Origin: Belliella calami
GTDB taxonomy: Bacteria > Bacteroidota > Bacteroidia > Cytophagales > Cyclobacteriaceae
NCBI RefSeq assembly: GCF_022549695.1
Contig: NZ_JAKZGS010000004.1
Span: 1 to 64,000, forward strand
Reading direction: 5' to 3'
DNA length: 64,000 nt
The notes under the pieces were generated by a model. That model did no database searches and was not told the DNA's origin. It saw only the letters and a program-made list of their open reading frames with translations. Position numbers and translations under genes: made by a program. This document shows positions 18,485-27,199 of this stretch, one piece after another; positions within the stretch are counted from its first letter, which is position 1, and every line of letters begins with the position of its first letter.

Positions 18485-18643
18485 ATGATTATACGCTACT
18501 TTGCCAGTAGCTTTAATTCCATGGCCGATTGCTTGCTTATGTTCAATATCTATGAGTATCTAATATCAATTAATATTGGATCTAAGCTAAATCAGGCTTT
18601 TTTTTAGTTAGTGGCAAAGTTCCGTATATCCGTATAAAAATAT
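18485..18643. repeat. 151-bp inverted-repeat element adjoining copy A
   Basis: The element spans 18485-18635. Its first 12 bases, ATGATTATACGC, match the copy A start at 10 of 12. The arm TATACGCTACTTTGCCAGTAGC is given here by position 18490-18511. It pairs with 18607-18628 at 18 of 22 positions. The same 8-mer AAAAATAT that flanks copy A recurs at 18636-18643, so the 8-mer occurs three times with an element in each interval. A TATGAGTATC word also occurs inside at 18551-18560. The promoter of the M28 peptidase must lie to the right. Confidence 0.7.
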
Positions 18644-18747
18644 GATCTAATTAACCTTAACATCTTCTTGAAAATCAATTCTTTTTCTTACCAAGAAACA
18701 AATTCCTTAGCTTTGTCCCAAATTATATTCCTAAAACTTCCCAATTT

Positions 18748-20223
18748 ATGACCAAGACAGTAGTTCTTATATCAGCATTGATGTCATGCGTGGCTTTTTT
18801 ATCCTCCGCCCAACAAACTCCCACCCAAAGACTTCAGCAGCATGTTTATGTCTTGTCTGCGGATTCTTTGGAAGGTAGAGGATTGGGAACTGAGGGTAGG
18901 CTGAAAGCGATCAGATATATCGAAAATGAAATGCGCCAAATAGGACTCAAGCCTGTTTTTGGAGATGATTTTATTCAGGAGTTTCTCTATAGATCTGGGT
19001 TGATCAATGTAGACGGAAAGAATATTGTAGGAATGATACCGGGAATAGATCCTGTATTAAAGAATGAATATATAGTAGTCGGTGCACATTATGACCATCT
19101 TGGTTATACTGTGGATGGTGATGGTAACAAAATCGTCTTTAGTGGTGCAGATGATAATGCTTCAGGTGTGGCTGGAATCTTAGAATTAGCCAAGGAAATT
19201 TTGAGTGGTGAAGAAAAGCCAAAACGTTCATTGATCTTTGTGGCTTTTGATGCAGAGGAAAGTGGGCTGATCGGCTCAAGTAAATTTTTAGATTTAGACA
19301 AACCTTTTGATAATAATGCGATCAAAGCCATGTTTAGCCTAGACATGATAGGAATGCTGAGCACTGTCAAACATTTGGATTTGAAAGGTTTCGAAACATT
19401 AGCTGGATCCCAAACATACCTTGTAGCTGCTCAGATTAGAAACAATCTTTCTGTCAAAAATACCTCCCCTAATATAGAACGCAGAACAGACACTTGGCCT
19501 TTTGGTAAATTGGGGATTCCTGCCATTCACGTACATACAGGTCTCAAGTCTCCATATCACAAGCCTGAAGATAATGCAGAACTTCTGGACTATGATGGAA
19601 TGGCTCAGATTAGCCTTTTCCTATCGGGTTTGCTTATGGAAATGGGCAATGCTGAAGTTCTCGCTCCTATATCAAAATTTGATTCCAAAAAGGTACTCTA
19701 TGGAGAAGCCGTAAAATTCGGAGCACATTTCGGGATGGGAAGTTCGCACCACAGACACGAAAAAGATTTCTATAGGGCATTTGGACTTTTTAGTATTGAG
19801 GCAGGCTTTTATGGAAAGATTCGTCTTAGTAGGAAGTTTGAGTTGGCCGTCTCCACTCTTTATGATATACACGGAAGTATGGTCGAAGACGGAAAGTTGA
19901 GAAGACACTCATTGACTATTCCTGCCTTGGTTCGATATAATCTTGCCATCGATGATGATGGGGCGTTCCGATTTTTTACCGGAGTAGGTCCATACTACAG
20001 ACATCACTTGAAGCAGCGAATGGGAGAAGATGCCAGGGCAGTTTTGGCACCAATTGATTTTGCCCCAAATGAATTGGGTGTAAGTTTGCAATTTGGCTTT
20101 CAAGTAAATAAAATATCATTACTTGCCGAATGGAGAGAAGCAGTCACCGATGTTTACGACTTCCCAGCTGATTCTGGAATAAAAAGCAGAAATTTTCGGG
20201 TAGGTGTTACTTATGACTTTTAG
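18748..20223 (+). CDS. M28 metallopeptidase fused to outer-membrane beta-barrel-like domain
   Basis: A 491-aa protein with a signal peptide (1-21). Residues about 25-300 are a peptidase family M28 domain with a full set of zinc and catalytic residues: H114 in AHYDHLG, D135/D136 in GADDNASG, E170/E171 in DAEESG, D199 in SLDMIG and H271 in SPYHKPED. Residues about 305-491 are different: alternating amphipathic strands with many aromatic residues, ending FRVGVTYDF. The terminal Phe and strand pattern suggest a small outer-membrane barrel. M28 enzymes are usually aminopeptidases. The fusion suggests a surface-anchored enzyme (inference). Confidence 0.85.
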   Translation: MTKTVVLISALMSCVAFLSSAQQTPTQRLQQHVYVLSADSLEGRGLGTEGRLKAIRYIENEMRQIGLKPVFGDDFIQEFLYRSGLINVDGKNIVGMIPGIDPVLKNEYIVVGAHYDHLGYTVDGDGNKIVFSGADDNASGVAGILELAKEILSGEEKPKRSLIFVAFDAEESGLIGSSKFLDLDKPFDNNAIKAMFSLDMIGMLSTVKHLDLKGFETLAGSQTYLVAAQIRNNLSVKNTSPNIERRTDTWPFGKLGIPAIHVHTGLKSPYHKPEDNAELLDYDGMAQISLFLSGLLMEMGNAEVLAPISKFDSKKVLYGEAVKFGAHFGMGSSHHRHEKDFYRAFGLFSIEAGFYGKIRLSRKFELAVSTLYDIHGSMVEDGKLRRHSLTIPALVRYNLAIDDDGAFRFFTGVGPYYRHHLKQRMGEDARAVLAPIDFAPNELGVSLQFGFQVNKISLLAEWREAVTDVYDFPADSGIKSRNFRVGVTYDF

Positions 20224-20519
20224 GACTACAAGATTAGGGATTGAAGATTAGAAGATGGAAAAATTAGAAGATTGGGGGATTGTATACTTTTTCTAAACTT
20301 TTGAACAGATATTGCGGATTAGTTACAAAGTTGGAAAGTTGGAGCAGACCTTTGAGTGCGCCACGGCATGCTCGAAGGTCTCTATCTTTATATAAGATGA
20401 GATTTTTTACAAATGATATTTTATTCAACTTCAGGTATCATTACGGATAATAATAAAAATTTAAAACAGTTTTAATATATTGCCTTACCATACGGTGATC
20501 CCAGTTTTAAATAGTTACT
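20224..20519. other. Intergenic region with purine-rich repeats and a hairpin
   Basis: Just under 300 bases. 20230-20280 is purine-rich and repeats words such as GATTAGAAGAT. AGACCTTTGAG (20346-20356) pairs with CTCGAAGGTCT (20371-20381), with an inner TGC/GCA pair, giving a strong hairpin that may act as a terminator for the M28 gene although no T run follows. ATTGCGGAT and ATTACGGAT words near 20310 and 20433 recall the TATCCGC elements but lack a partner end. Confidence 0.55.
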
Positions 20520-21941
20520 ATGTATTTCATCAACTTCTTTTCCCTTTTGATTCTTTACTACCTTAGTTCCAACATCAAGAAATTTAATCCAACTTCACCC
20601 CTGAAAAAATGGATCAATTGGGGATTTTTGGCTGGTACGGCAATTTGGATTTCTGGTGGTACTTTAGAATATTCAGATGTAATTTTTGCACAGATACTAT
20701 TCAAAATTTTGACAATTGCCCTAATAAGTGGCTTGGCATATCTTGTATATACTGTTCCAGAATTTGAAAGGACCAAAACACTTTTCAATGCAATTGCACC
20801 ATTCATAATACTGGGAATCATTGAGCATTTTGTTGAATTGCTTGCGCCAAAATTTTACAATAGTTGGGAAGCAGTATTCGAAACGGCCTTAGCATTCGCT
20901 TTTCTTTGGGCAATTTTCATGTACTTTGTCACGCGGAAACAAAGGAAAAACCTTGAAATAGAACGGCTAAAGGCTATTGAACGAGAAAGAGAACTGGAAA
21001 TCATTGAGAAAGTAAAAGCTTCTTTGGAAATAGAAGTTGCTGATAGGACAAATGAATTGATCAGGCAAAAAGAGGAATTGGAGAAGACACTTCAAGAGCT
21101 CAAATCAGCTCAAGCACAATTGATCCATGCGGAAAAAATGGCTTCATTGGGAGAATTGACTGCAGGGATTGCCCACGAAATCCAAAATCCATTGAATTTT
21201 GTGAACAACTTCTCAGAAGTAAGCCATGAATTGATCGACGAAATCCAGGAAGCACGAAACAAAAGATTGGAAAATGCCAACAAAACCGAGGAGGATGAAT
21301 TGGAAGAAGAGATCTTGGCTGACATCAAAACCAACCTTGAGAAAATCACCCATCACGGAAAAAGGGCTGATTCTATCGTCAAAGGAATGCTTGGGCACAG
21401 CAGAAGCAATTCGGGTGAGAGAACCCCATCCGACCTCAATGCACTTGCTGATGAATATTTGCGCCTTTCTTTCCATGGAATCCGAGCTAAGGACAAAACC
21501 TTCAACGCTGACTTCAAAACGGACTTTGATCCTAGCCTTCCACTTGTTACGATTGCTTCGCAGGACGTGGGCAGGGTGTTCTTAAATATTGTCAACAATG
21601 CTTTCTACGCCTGTGCAGATTATTCGAAAAAACTCAAAAACCAAGTAAATTTGGAAGATGAGTCTTTGAAAAACTATATTCCTTGTGTGAAAGTGACGAC
21701 TAGAAACATTTCAGGTACTGGAGTGATCAGCATTAGTGACAACGGGCCTGGAATCCCAGAGAATATCAGGGAAAAAATTTTCCAACCGTTTTTTACGACC
21801 AAGCCAACAGGTATGGGCACAGGTTTGGGATTGAGTCTGAGCTATGACATCATCAAAGCCCACGGAGGAAAAATCGATTTGATTTCGGAAGAAGGAAAAG
21901 GCACTGAGTTTATAATTACATTACCACTTGACAGAAAATGA
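20520..21941 (+). CDS. Membrane sensor histidine kinase
   Basis: A 473-aa kinase. Four or five N-terminal transmembrane helices (about 1-140) lead into a coiled coil (about 140-205) and then HisKA with His219 in GIAHEIQNP. HATPase_c follows, with NIVNNAFYA (N box), ISDNGPGIP (G1) and [12 protein letters not shown] (G2). This ntrB-like kinase core with a helical membrane sensor is common in Bacteroidota. The stop overlaps the start of the next receiver gene by 4 bases (ATGA), so the kinase and that receiver form a pair. It starts an apparent five-gene operon reaching the carotenoid desaturase. Confidence 0.92.
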   Translation: MYFINFFSLLILYYLSSNIKKFNPTSPLKKWINWGFLAGTAIWISGGTLEYSDVIFAQILFKILTIALISGLAYLVYTVPEFERTKTLFNAIAPFIILGIIEHFVELLAPKFYNSWEAVFETALAFAFLWAIFMYFVTRKQRKNLEIERLKAIERERELEIIEKVKASLEIEVADRTNELIRQKEELEKTLQELKSAQAQLIHAEKMASLGELTAGIAHEIQNPLNFVNNFSEVSHELIDEIQEARNKRLENANKTEEDELEEEILADIKTNLEKITHHGKRADSIVKGMLGHSRSNSGERTPSDLNALADEYLRLSFHGIRAKDKTFNADFKTDFDPSLPLVTIASQDVGRVFLNIVNNAFYACADYSKKLKNQVNLEDESLKNYIPCVKVTTRNISGTGVISISDNGPGIPENIREKIFQPFFTTKPTGMGTGLGLSLSYDIIKAHGGKIDLISEEGKGTEFIITLPLDRK

Positions 21942-22321
21942 TAAAAATACTGATTGTCGATGACGAAAAAGATGTTGAACTTCTTTTTCGACAAAAATTC
22001 AGAAAAGAAGTAAGGGCTGGAGAAATTGAACTCGTATTTGCTTTTTCGGGAGATGAGGCGCTAATGGCCCTTGAGAGTGACAACCCACCGAAAGTAGTAT
22101 ATGTTTTTTCGGACATTAATATGCCTGGCATGACAGGTTTGGAATTGTTGGAAAATGTAAAGTCCAAATTTCCTGACATCAATGTCAGCATGATCTCAGC
22201 CTATGGCGACACCGAAAACTATGACAAGGCAATCAAATCAGGTGCAAAGGAATTTTTTACCAAGCCGATAGATTTCGAAGAAATAAAATCCGAAATCAGA
22301 AATTTTATAAACTCACAATAA
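21938..22321 (+). CDS. Single-domain response regulator (CheY-like)
   Basis: A 127-aa stand-alone receiver. Acidic pocket D8/D9 (IVDDE), phospho-acceptor D59 in SDINMPGMTG, a conserved Ser/Ala step (ISAYGD) and Lys109 in FFTKP. There is no output domain, so it may relay phosphate or act by protein contact. It overlaps the kinase by 4 bases and is followed after 13 bases by a receiver-cyclase, whose receiver domain it resembles closely (both share SDINMP, SAYGD and TKPI), suggesting duplication. Confidence 0.95.
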   Translation: MIKILIVDDEKDVELLFRQKFRKEVRAGEIELVFAFSGDEALMALESDNPPKVVYVFSDINMPGMTGLELLENVKSKFPDINVSMISAYGDTENYDKAIKSGAKEFFTKPIDFEEIKSEIRNFINSQ

Positions 22322-22334
22322 AGTGCTACAAACA

Positions 22335-23375
22335 ATGGCAAAAATCTTAGTAGTCGATGATGAAGCGGATTTAGAGATTTTGATCAAGCAAAAGTTCAGA
22401 CAAAAAATCCGACTAAATGAATATGAGTTTGTTTTTGCAGTCAACGGCAGACATGCTTTGGAGCAGTTGCAAGTTCACAAAGATATCGATATTGTCCTGA
22501 GTGATATCAACATGCCAGAAATGGATGGCCTCACTTTGCTTTCCAAACTTGGTGAACAAAATGCAATACTGAAATCTGTCATAGTATCAGCTTATGGCGA
22601 TATGGACAATATCCGGGTTGCGATGAATCGTGGCGCTTTTGATTTTGTGACCAAACCCATCAATTTTAAAGATCTTGAAATTACCATCGATAGGACTTTG
22701 AAGCACGTGCTGATGCTTCGCGATACGCTGAAAGCCGTAAAAGAGAATAACATCCTCAAAATGTACGTGGATGAAACAGTTCTGAATTTTATGGGAGGAA
22801 AAGAAATCGAGCAGGCCATGTTTCTCAATGAAATCGTGGAAGGAACAGTTGTCTTTATCGATATCTGTAGCTTTACTTCCATCAGCGAAAATGAAAGTGC
22901 AGATAAGGTAGTGGAATTGCTCAACCGCTATTTTGATATCATGGTGCAGGAGATTATCAAGGAAAAAGGTGTGGTAGATAAATTCATTGGCGATGCGATA
23001 ATGGCTGTATTCACTGGAGAGTTTCACATTGACAGGGCTTTGGATGCATGTCTTTCCATCAGAAAAATCATAGACCAACAGGAAGAAAATATTGGTACGA
23101 CCAATTTCAAACCCAAAGTTTCGATTGGATTGAATTCAGGAGAAATGGTTTCTGGAAATATAGGTTCTTCAACATTGAAGCGGTTTGATTTTACAGTGAT
23201 TGGGGACACCGTGAATGTAGCGGCAAGATTACAAGCTGCGGCTGTACAAAATCAGATCTTGATTTCAGCAAAAAGCTTTGAACTGGTCAAAGAGTCATTC
23301 CGTTGTGAAGTCGTAGGAAACCTCAATCTCAAAAACAAAAAAGAACCATTCATGACCTATCAAGTATTGGAGTAG
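22335..23375 (+). CDS. Receiver-linked class III adenylate/guanylate cyclase
   Basis: A 346-aa protein from the ATG at 22335; the frame could open at a GTG at 22323. The receiver is at 1-120 (D57 phospho-acceptor in LSDINMPEMDG, SAYGD, TKPIN). A helical linker (about 120-165) leads into a class III cyclase domain (about 170-346). Metal-binding Asp residues sit in VVFIDICSFTSI and FIGDAIMAVF. The pair DKFIGD (Lys) and VIGDTVNVAARL (Asp) is the pattern of adenylate rather than guanylate cyclases. The nucleotide choice is inference. Phosphorylation by the neighbouring kinase probably controls cAMP output. Confidence 0.92.
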   Translation: MAKILVVDDEADLEILIKQKFRQKIRLNEYEFVFAVNGRHALEQLQVHKDIDIVLSDINMPEMDGLTLLSKLGEQNAILKSVIVSAYGDMDNIRVAMNRGAFDFVTKPINFKDLEITIDRTLKHVLMLRDTLKAVKENNILKMYVDETVLNFMGGKEIEQAMFLNEIVEGTVVFIDICSFTSISENESADKVVELLNRYFDIMVQEIIKEKGVVDKFIGDAIMAVFTGEFHIDRALDACLSIRKIIDQQEENIGTTNFKPKVSIGLNSGEMVSGNIGSSTLKRFDFTVIGDTVNVAARLQAAAVQNQILISAKSFELVKESFRCEVVGNLNLKNKKEPFMTYQVLE

Positions 23376-23398
23376 ATTCACCAAGATATTTTAACTCA

Positions 23399-23986
23399 AT
23401 GATACACCTAGAAAAACTTTTTCAATTTACCTTAGATCGCCTTGAAAGTGAAACACCATCGTATTTAAAATATCACAATGCGGAACATACGAGACAGGTG
23501 ATTCGTAGTGCAGAGATTATTGCTGCTGCTGAAAATGTAAGTAACTCAGATTTGGATCTTTTGCGGGTAGCGAGCTTATTTCATGATATAGGATATTTGC
23601 AAAACAGGTTCGAGCATGAAGAGCTGAGTTGCCAAGAAGCTAGAAAGCAACTTCCCAGCTACGGCTTTGATGGAGAACAAATCACCAAAATCTGTGGAAT
23701 GATAATGGCCACGAGAATTCCGCAAAACCCTACAAACCATCTTGAAAAAATAATCGCAGATGCTGATCTCGAATATATTGGGACAGACTTATATGAAAAA
23801 GGAAGCCGTCTGCTTTTCGATGAGTTGAAACATTTTTCCCCAAACCTTAACATAAAAGAATGGCATAAAATGAAGATTGCATTTTTGGAAAACCACCATT
23901 TCCATACGGATTTTTGCATCCAAAGCAGAGAATCAATGAAAGCTGAAAACCTGAAGCGATTAAAATCTGTTAAGTTTGAAGACTGA
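23399..23986 (+). CDS. HD-domain protein (putative phosphohydrolase)
   Basis: A 195-aa HD protein. Metal ligands can be seen as H26/H30 (YHNAEHTRQVI) and H62-D63 (LFHDIGY), with an ensuing Asp in IADADLEYIG (about 120-129). This is the HDc fold used by many nucleotide phosphohydrolases and cyclic-nucleotide phosphodiesterases. It lies 23 bases after the cyclase stop. A role in degrading the cyclic nucleotide is attractive but unproven, because stand-alone HD proteins have varied substrates. Confidence 0.85.
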   Translation: MIHLEKLFQFTLDRLESETPSYLKYHNAEHTRQVIRSAEIIAAAENVSNSDLDLLRVASLFHDIGYLQNRFEHEELSCQEARKQLPSYGFDGEQITKICGMIMATRIPQNPTNHLEKIIADADLEYIGTDLYEKGSRLLFDELKHFSPNLNIKEWHKMKIAFLENHHFHTDFCIQSRESMKAENLKRLKSVKFED

Positions 23987-24013
23987 ACCCAATTCGTCCA
24001 CGAGTAAATATCC

Positions 24014-25480
24014 ATGAATCAAAAAGCAATCATCATTGGCTCCGGAATAGCAGGATTGGCAGCTGCCATCAGGCTTTCCGTCAAAGGCTATAAAGTCCAA
24101 GTATTCGAATCAAATTCATATCCTGGAGGGAAGCTCTCTGAGATGCAAATCGGAGGCTATCGATTTGACGCAGGACCATCTCTTTTCACATTGCCGGAGC
24201 AAGTTGAGGAGTTGTTTCTATTGGCTGGAAGGAAGCCTGCTGATCATTTTCAATACAGCAAACTCGATGTGGCTTGCCATTATTTTTGGGAGGATGGAAA
24301 ATCGATCAAAGCTTACGGTGACCTCCATCAGTTTGCGGAGGAAGTAGAAACCAAACTTGGAGAACCTGCTGAAAACGTAAAGAAAGCATTGAAAAATTCT
24401 GCCTATATCTACGAGCACTTGGCACCTCTATTCATGCATCGGTCACTGCACCAATGGAATACTTGGATAAACCCTACAGCGCTAAAATCCTATCTCAAAA
24501 TGGGAAAACTTGGAATCTTTACCACAATGAATGATGCAAATGAAAGGCTATTCAATCAACCCAAAATGGTACAGCTTTTCAATCGATACGCAACCTACAA
24601 TGGCTCTAACCCTTACCAAACTCCTGCAACACTGAATATCATCCCCCATTTGGAATTCAATATTGGTGCATTTTTTCCTAAAAAAGGAATGCACGATATC
24701 ACCCAAAGTTTGTACAAGCTCGCAGTGGATCTAGGTGTTGTTTTTCATTTCAATTCAAAGGTTGAAGAAATTCTAGTCGAAAAAAACATTGCTAAAGGAG
24801 TACTTGTAAACAATACCAAAATCCACGCTGACCTTATCATCAACAATATGGACATGGTCAATGCTTATAAAAGTATTCTCAAAAATCAAAAACAGCCAAC
24901 AAAACTTCTTGATCAACCAAAATCAAGCTCTGCCCTGATTTTATATTGGGGGATCAAAAGATTTTTCCCAGAACTTGGCTTGCATAACATTCTATTTAGT
25001 GAAGATTACAAGACTGAATTTGACCATATTTTCAATAAGGGAAGCATTTACCATGATCCTACAGTCTATGTCAATATAACTTCAGTTTGCAAGGAAGATG
25101 ATGCGCCAAATGGCTGTATGAATTGGTTCACAATGATCAATGTCTCAAACAACCAAGGCCAGAACTGGGACAAACTGATCGAAGAAGCCAGGTCAAGCAT
25201 TATTGCTAAAATCAACAGAGTCCTCAATACGGATATTGAACCGCTGATAGAAGTGGAAGAAATCCTCGAGCCAAGAACAATAGAGTCCAAAACTTCCAGT
25301 GCCAATGGGGCATTGTATGGAAATAGCTCAAACAATAGATATGCGGCTTTTTTACGACATGCAAACTACTCCTCTGAGATCAAAAACCTCTATTTCTGCG
25401 GAGGTAGCGTCCATCCAGGTGGAGGCATCCCACTTTGCCTATTGTCGGCAAAGATTATGTCAGAGATGATTGAAGGGTAA
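24014..25480 (+). CDS. Carotenoid desaturase (CrtI/CrtD family)
   Basis: A 488-aa flavoprotein. The FAD dinucleotide-binding motif GSGIAGLAAAIRLS is at residues 8-21, with an acidic end of strand 2 (VFESNSYPGGK). The C-terminal FAD site is NLYFCGGSVHPGGGIPLCL (about 458-476). The family includes phytoene desaturase CrtI and 1-hydroxycarotenoid 3,4-desaturase CrtD. The GGSVHPGGGIPLCLLSAK end resembles Bacteroidota CrtD more than CrtI, so I favour a late step of carotenoid synthesis. No crtB, crtY or crtZ is adjacent. It is the last gene of the signalling run, 27 bases after the HD gene. Confidence 0.8.
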   Translation: MNQKAIIIGSGIAGLAAAIRLSVKGYKVQVFESNSYPGGKLSEMQIGGYRFDAGPSLFTLPEQVEELFLLAGRKPADHFQYSKLDVACHYFWEDGKSIKAYGDLHQFAEEVETKLGEPAENVKKALKNSAYIYEHLAPLFMHRSLHQWNTWINPTALKSYLKMGKLGIFTTMNDANERLFNQPKMVQLFNRYATYNGSNPYQTPATLNIIPHLEFNIGAFFPKKGMHDITQSLYKLAVDLGVVFHFNSKVEEILVEKNIAKGVLVNNTKIHADLIINNMDMVNAYKSILKNQKQPTKLLDQPKSSSALILYWGIKRFFPELGLHNILFSEDYKTEFDHIFNKGSIYHDPTVYVNITSVCKEDDAPNGCMNWFTMINVSNNQGQNWDKLIEEARSSIIAKINRVLNTDIEPLIEVEEILEPRTIESKTSSANGALYGNSSNNRYAAFLRHANYSSEIKNLYFCGGSVHPGGGIPLCLLSAKIMSEMIEG

Positions 25481-25521
25481 ATGCAAAGGATGGCTTTTAC
25501 CGGAATTTCTCAAAACAATAA

Positions 25522-26883
25522 CTAATCCTCTGGAATCAGCACTTTGTCAATTCCATGAACAACCCCATTTTGTCCATGTATATTTAGTAGGTTTGAAATC
25601 AAACCAGATTCATTGATTTGGAGTTGGGCGAGGTTGACACTTAGTGTTTGTCCACTGATCAACGTTGGAAGCGTGGCTCCTTCCCTCAGATCTTGGGAAA
25701 ACAACCTATTGGGAACCAAATGATATTGAAGAATTCTTCTTAAAGTCTCTACTTCAATGGCATCGATACCTGCCACTCCCAAGTCTGCGAACAACTCTTC
25801 AAATGCAGCATCTGTAGGAGCAAAAAGTGAAATATTGTCTTCAAAATCTCTATCCAAATCAGTAATTTGGCCAGTTTTCTCCAATGCTTCTACCAAAATG
25901 ATAAACTGTGGATTTTCAGCTGTATTCAAAGTAGTCATTTTTTCTGAAATAGACTGCTTCGGTGATTCGATAACTTGGTCTATCACGTGAACCAAACCAT
26001 TGTCTGCGGCAATATTGGAAGCTGTTATTCTTGCCTTACCATTTAACCAAAAAGCACCATTAGGAGCGACACTGAGGAATATTGGTTCTTCTGTAAGTGA
26101 TGGAATCCTTCCCGCTTCTATCGATGCAGCAGGAAGAATACCCCTAATCAAGTGATAAGAAATGATGTTTTCCAATTCTGGAGAAGCCAAAAGTGTTTCT
26201 TGGTCTATTTCATTTTCAGTCAAGTATCGAGTGAAGGCCGCATTTGTAGGTACAAACAGTGTGAATGGCCCTTCATTTGTCAATAAACCTTCAATTTCAG
26301 CCGCTTCAACTGCTGCTAGAAACGTTGAAAACCCATTGTTCTCCACCACATTCAGAATCGAATTTGCTGGCGGGAACAATACCTTGTCGATTTCATGGAT
26401 CATTCCGTTTCTTGCCTCAATATTTCTTGTAAGCACTTGAACGGAATCATTCAGTATCACATTGCTACCGTTTTTGCTAAAAGTAATGTTTATGCTTTCC
26501 AAGAAAGTTTGAACTTCACCAGTTGGGATTTGATTATAAAGGATTCTTCCTGGTATGATATGGTAAGCCAAAAGTGCTCCAAGTTCATTTGGTGGGATAT
26601 TTTCAATTGAACTGACCCCTAAACTTTGCAAAGTTTCTCTAAAAGCCTCATCATTTGGTGCAAATACAGTATATGGTCCTTGCTGGGCTAGCGAGTCCTG
26701 AAGGCCGGCGAGATTGACCGCTTCTACAAAAAGTGAAAAATTCTGAAGCTCTTCCATTGTTCCAAGAATCAATTGCTCATTTTGTGGAGGTAGATTATTG
26801 TTGTCATTACATGAAACGTAAAGCAAAGTTACGATACAAGTAATTAGTAAACCTCTGAACAGCCTCAATCTGTTATTTTCCAT
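25522..26883 (-). CDS. FAS1 (fasciclin) lipoprotein with three domains
   Basis: A 453-aa lipoprotein (lipobox VTLLYVSC, Cys25) with three FAS1 domains at about residues 40-170, 175-310 and 315-453. Each shows the FAS1 hallmarks: an H1 motif of the type GPYTVFAPNDEAF or FTLFVPTNAAF and a C-terminal VHGIDKVL or VHVIDQVI motif. FAS1 domains mediate adhesion in many organisms. It lies beside a two-domain FAS1 gene on the same strand; both are probably surface-exposed adhesion or biofilm proteins (inference). Candidate promoter at 26928-26955. Confidence 0.95.
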   Translation of the reverse strand: MENNRLRLFRGLLITCIVTLLYVSCNDNNNLPPQNEQLILGTMEELQNFSLFVEAVNLAGLQDSLAQQGPYTVFAPNDEAFRETLQSLGVSSIENIPPNELGALLAYHIIPGRILYNQIPTGEVQTFLESINITFSKNGSNVILNDSVQVLTRNIEARNGMIHEIDKVLFPPANSILNVVENNGFSTFLAAVEAAEIEGLLTNEGPFTLFVPTNAAFTRYLTENEIDQETLLASPELENIISYHLIRGILPAASIEAGRIPSLTEEPIFLSVAPNGAFWLNGKARITASNIAADNGLVHVIDQVIESPKQSISEKMTTLNTAENPQFIILVEALEKTGQITDLDRDFEDNISLFAPTDAAFEELFADLGVAGIDAIEVETLRRILQYHLVPNRLFSQDLREGATLPTLISGQTLSVNLAQLQINESGLISNLLNIHGQNGVVHGIDKVLIPED

Positions 26884-26927
26884 GCTTCTTCAAATACAAA
26901 AATGTGCTTATCTCTTTTTATATACGC

Positions 26928-26955
26928 CAAAGTTATCAAGTAAATTGTTTTCCAA
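26928..26955 (-). promoter_or_regulatory. Candidate promoter of the three-domain FAS1 gene
   Basis: On the minus strand TAACTTTG (26935 to 26928) fits TAnnTTTG exactly, with TTG 17 bases upstream (26955-26953). It lies 45 bases before the start codon. Confidence 0.4.
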
Positions 26956-27147
26956 TGCAATCTGTTAACAATTTATACTTAAGAGCGGGAAACAATAAAC
27001 AAAATGAATTTCATATCTCTGTAGTTAAACAAATTTTTCTGAAATTATAAATATATAGTTACTCTTATGTATTGGGTAATTTCTTCTGAAACTGTTGATT
27101 GGGTTTTGAAAAACTAATCTATAAAAAAGGGATAGAATACTTTAAAT
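26956..27147. other. AT-rich gap between the two FAS1 genes
   Basis: Very AT-rich sequence between the two FAS1 genes. No gene or inverted repeat is evident apart from the terminator that follows at 27150. Confidence 0.5.
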
Positions 27148-27149
27148 AA

Positions 27150-27180
27150 AAAAAGGGAAGCGGTTAAGCCTCCCTTTTAT
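27150..27180 (-). terminator. Terminator of the two-domain FAS1 gene
   Basis: Read on the minus strand, AAGGGAGGC and GCTTCCCTT form a 9-bp stem with one mismatch and a 5-base loop, followed by a run of seven T. It sits 20-50 bases beyond the stop at 27200. Confidence 0.85.
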
Positions 27181-27199
27181 ACAATACAAATGAATTCTA

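Noticed and set aside
18607-18640. T8 run near 18598-18605 as a terminator of a transcript from the left
   Set aside because: The preceding AAGC/GGCTT stem is only 4 bp and lies inside the inverted-repeat element.
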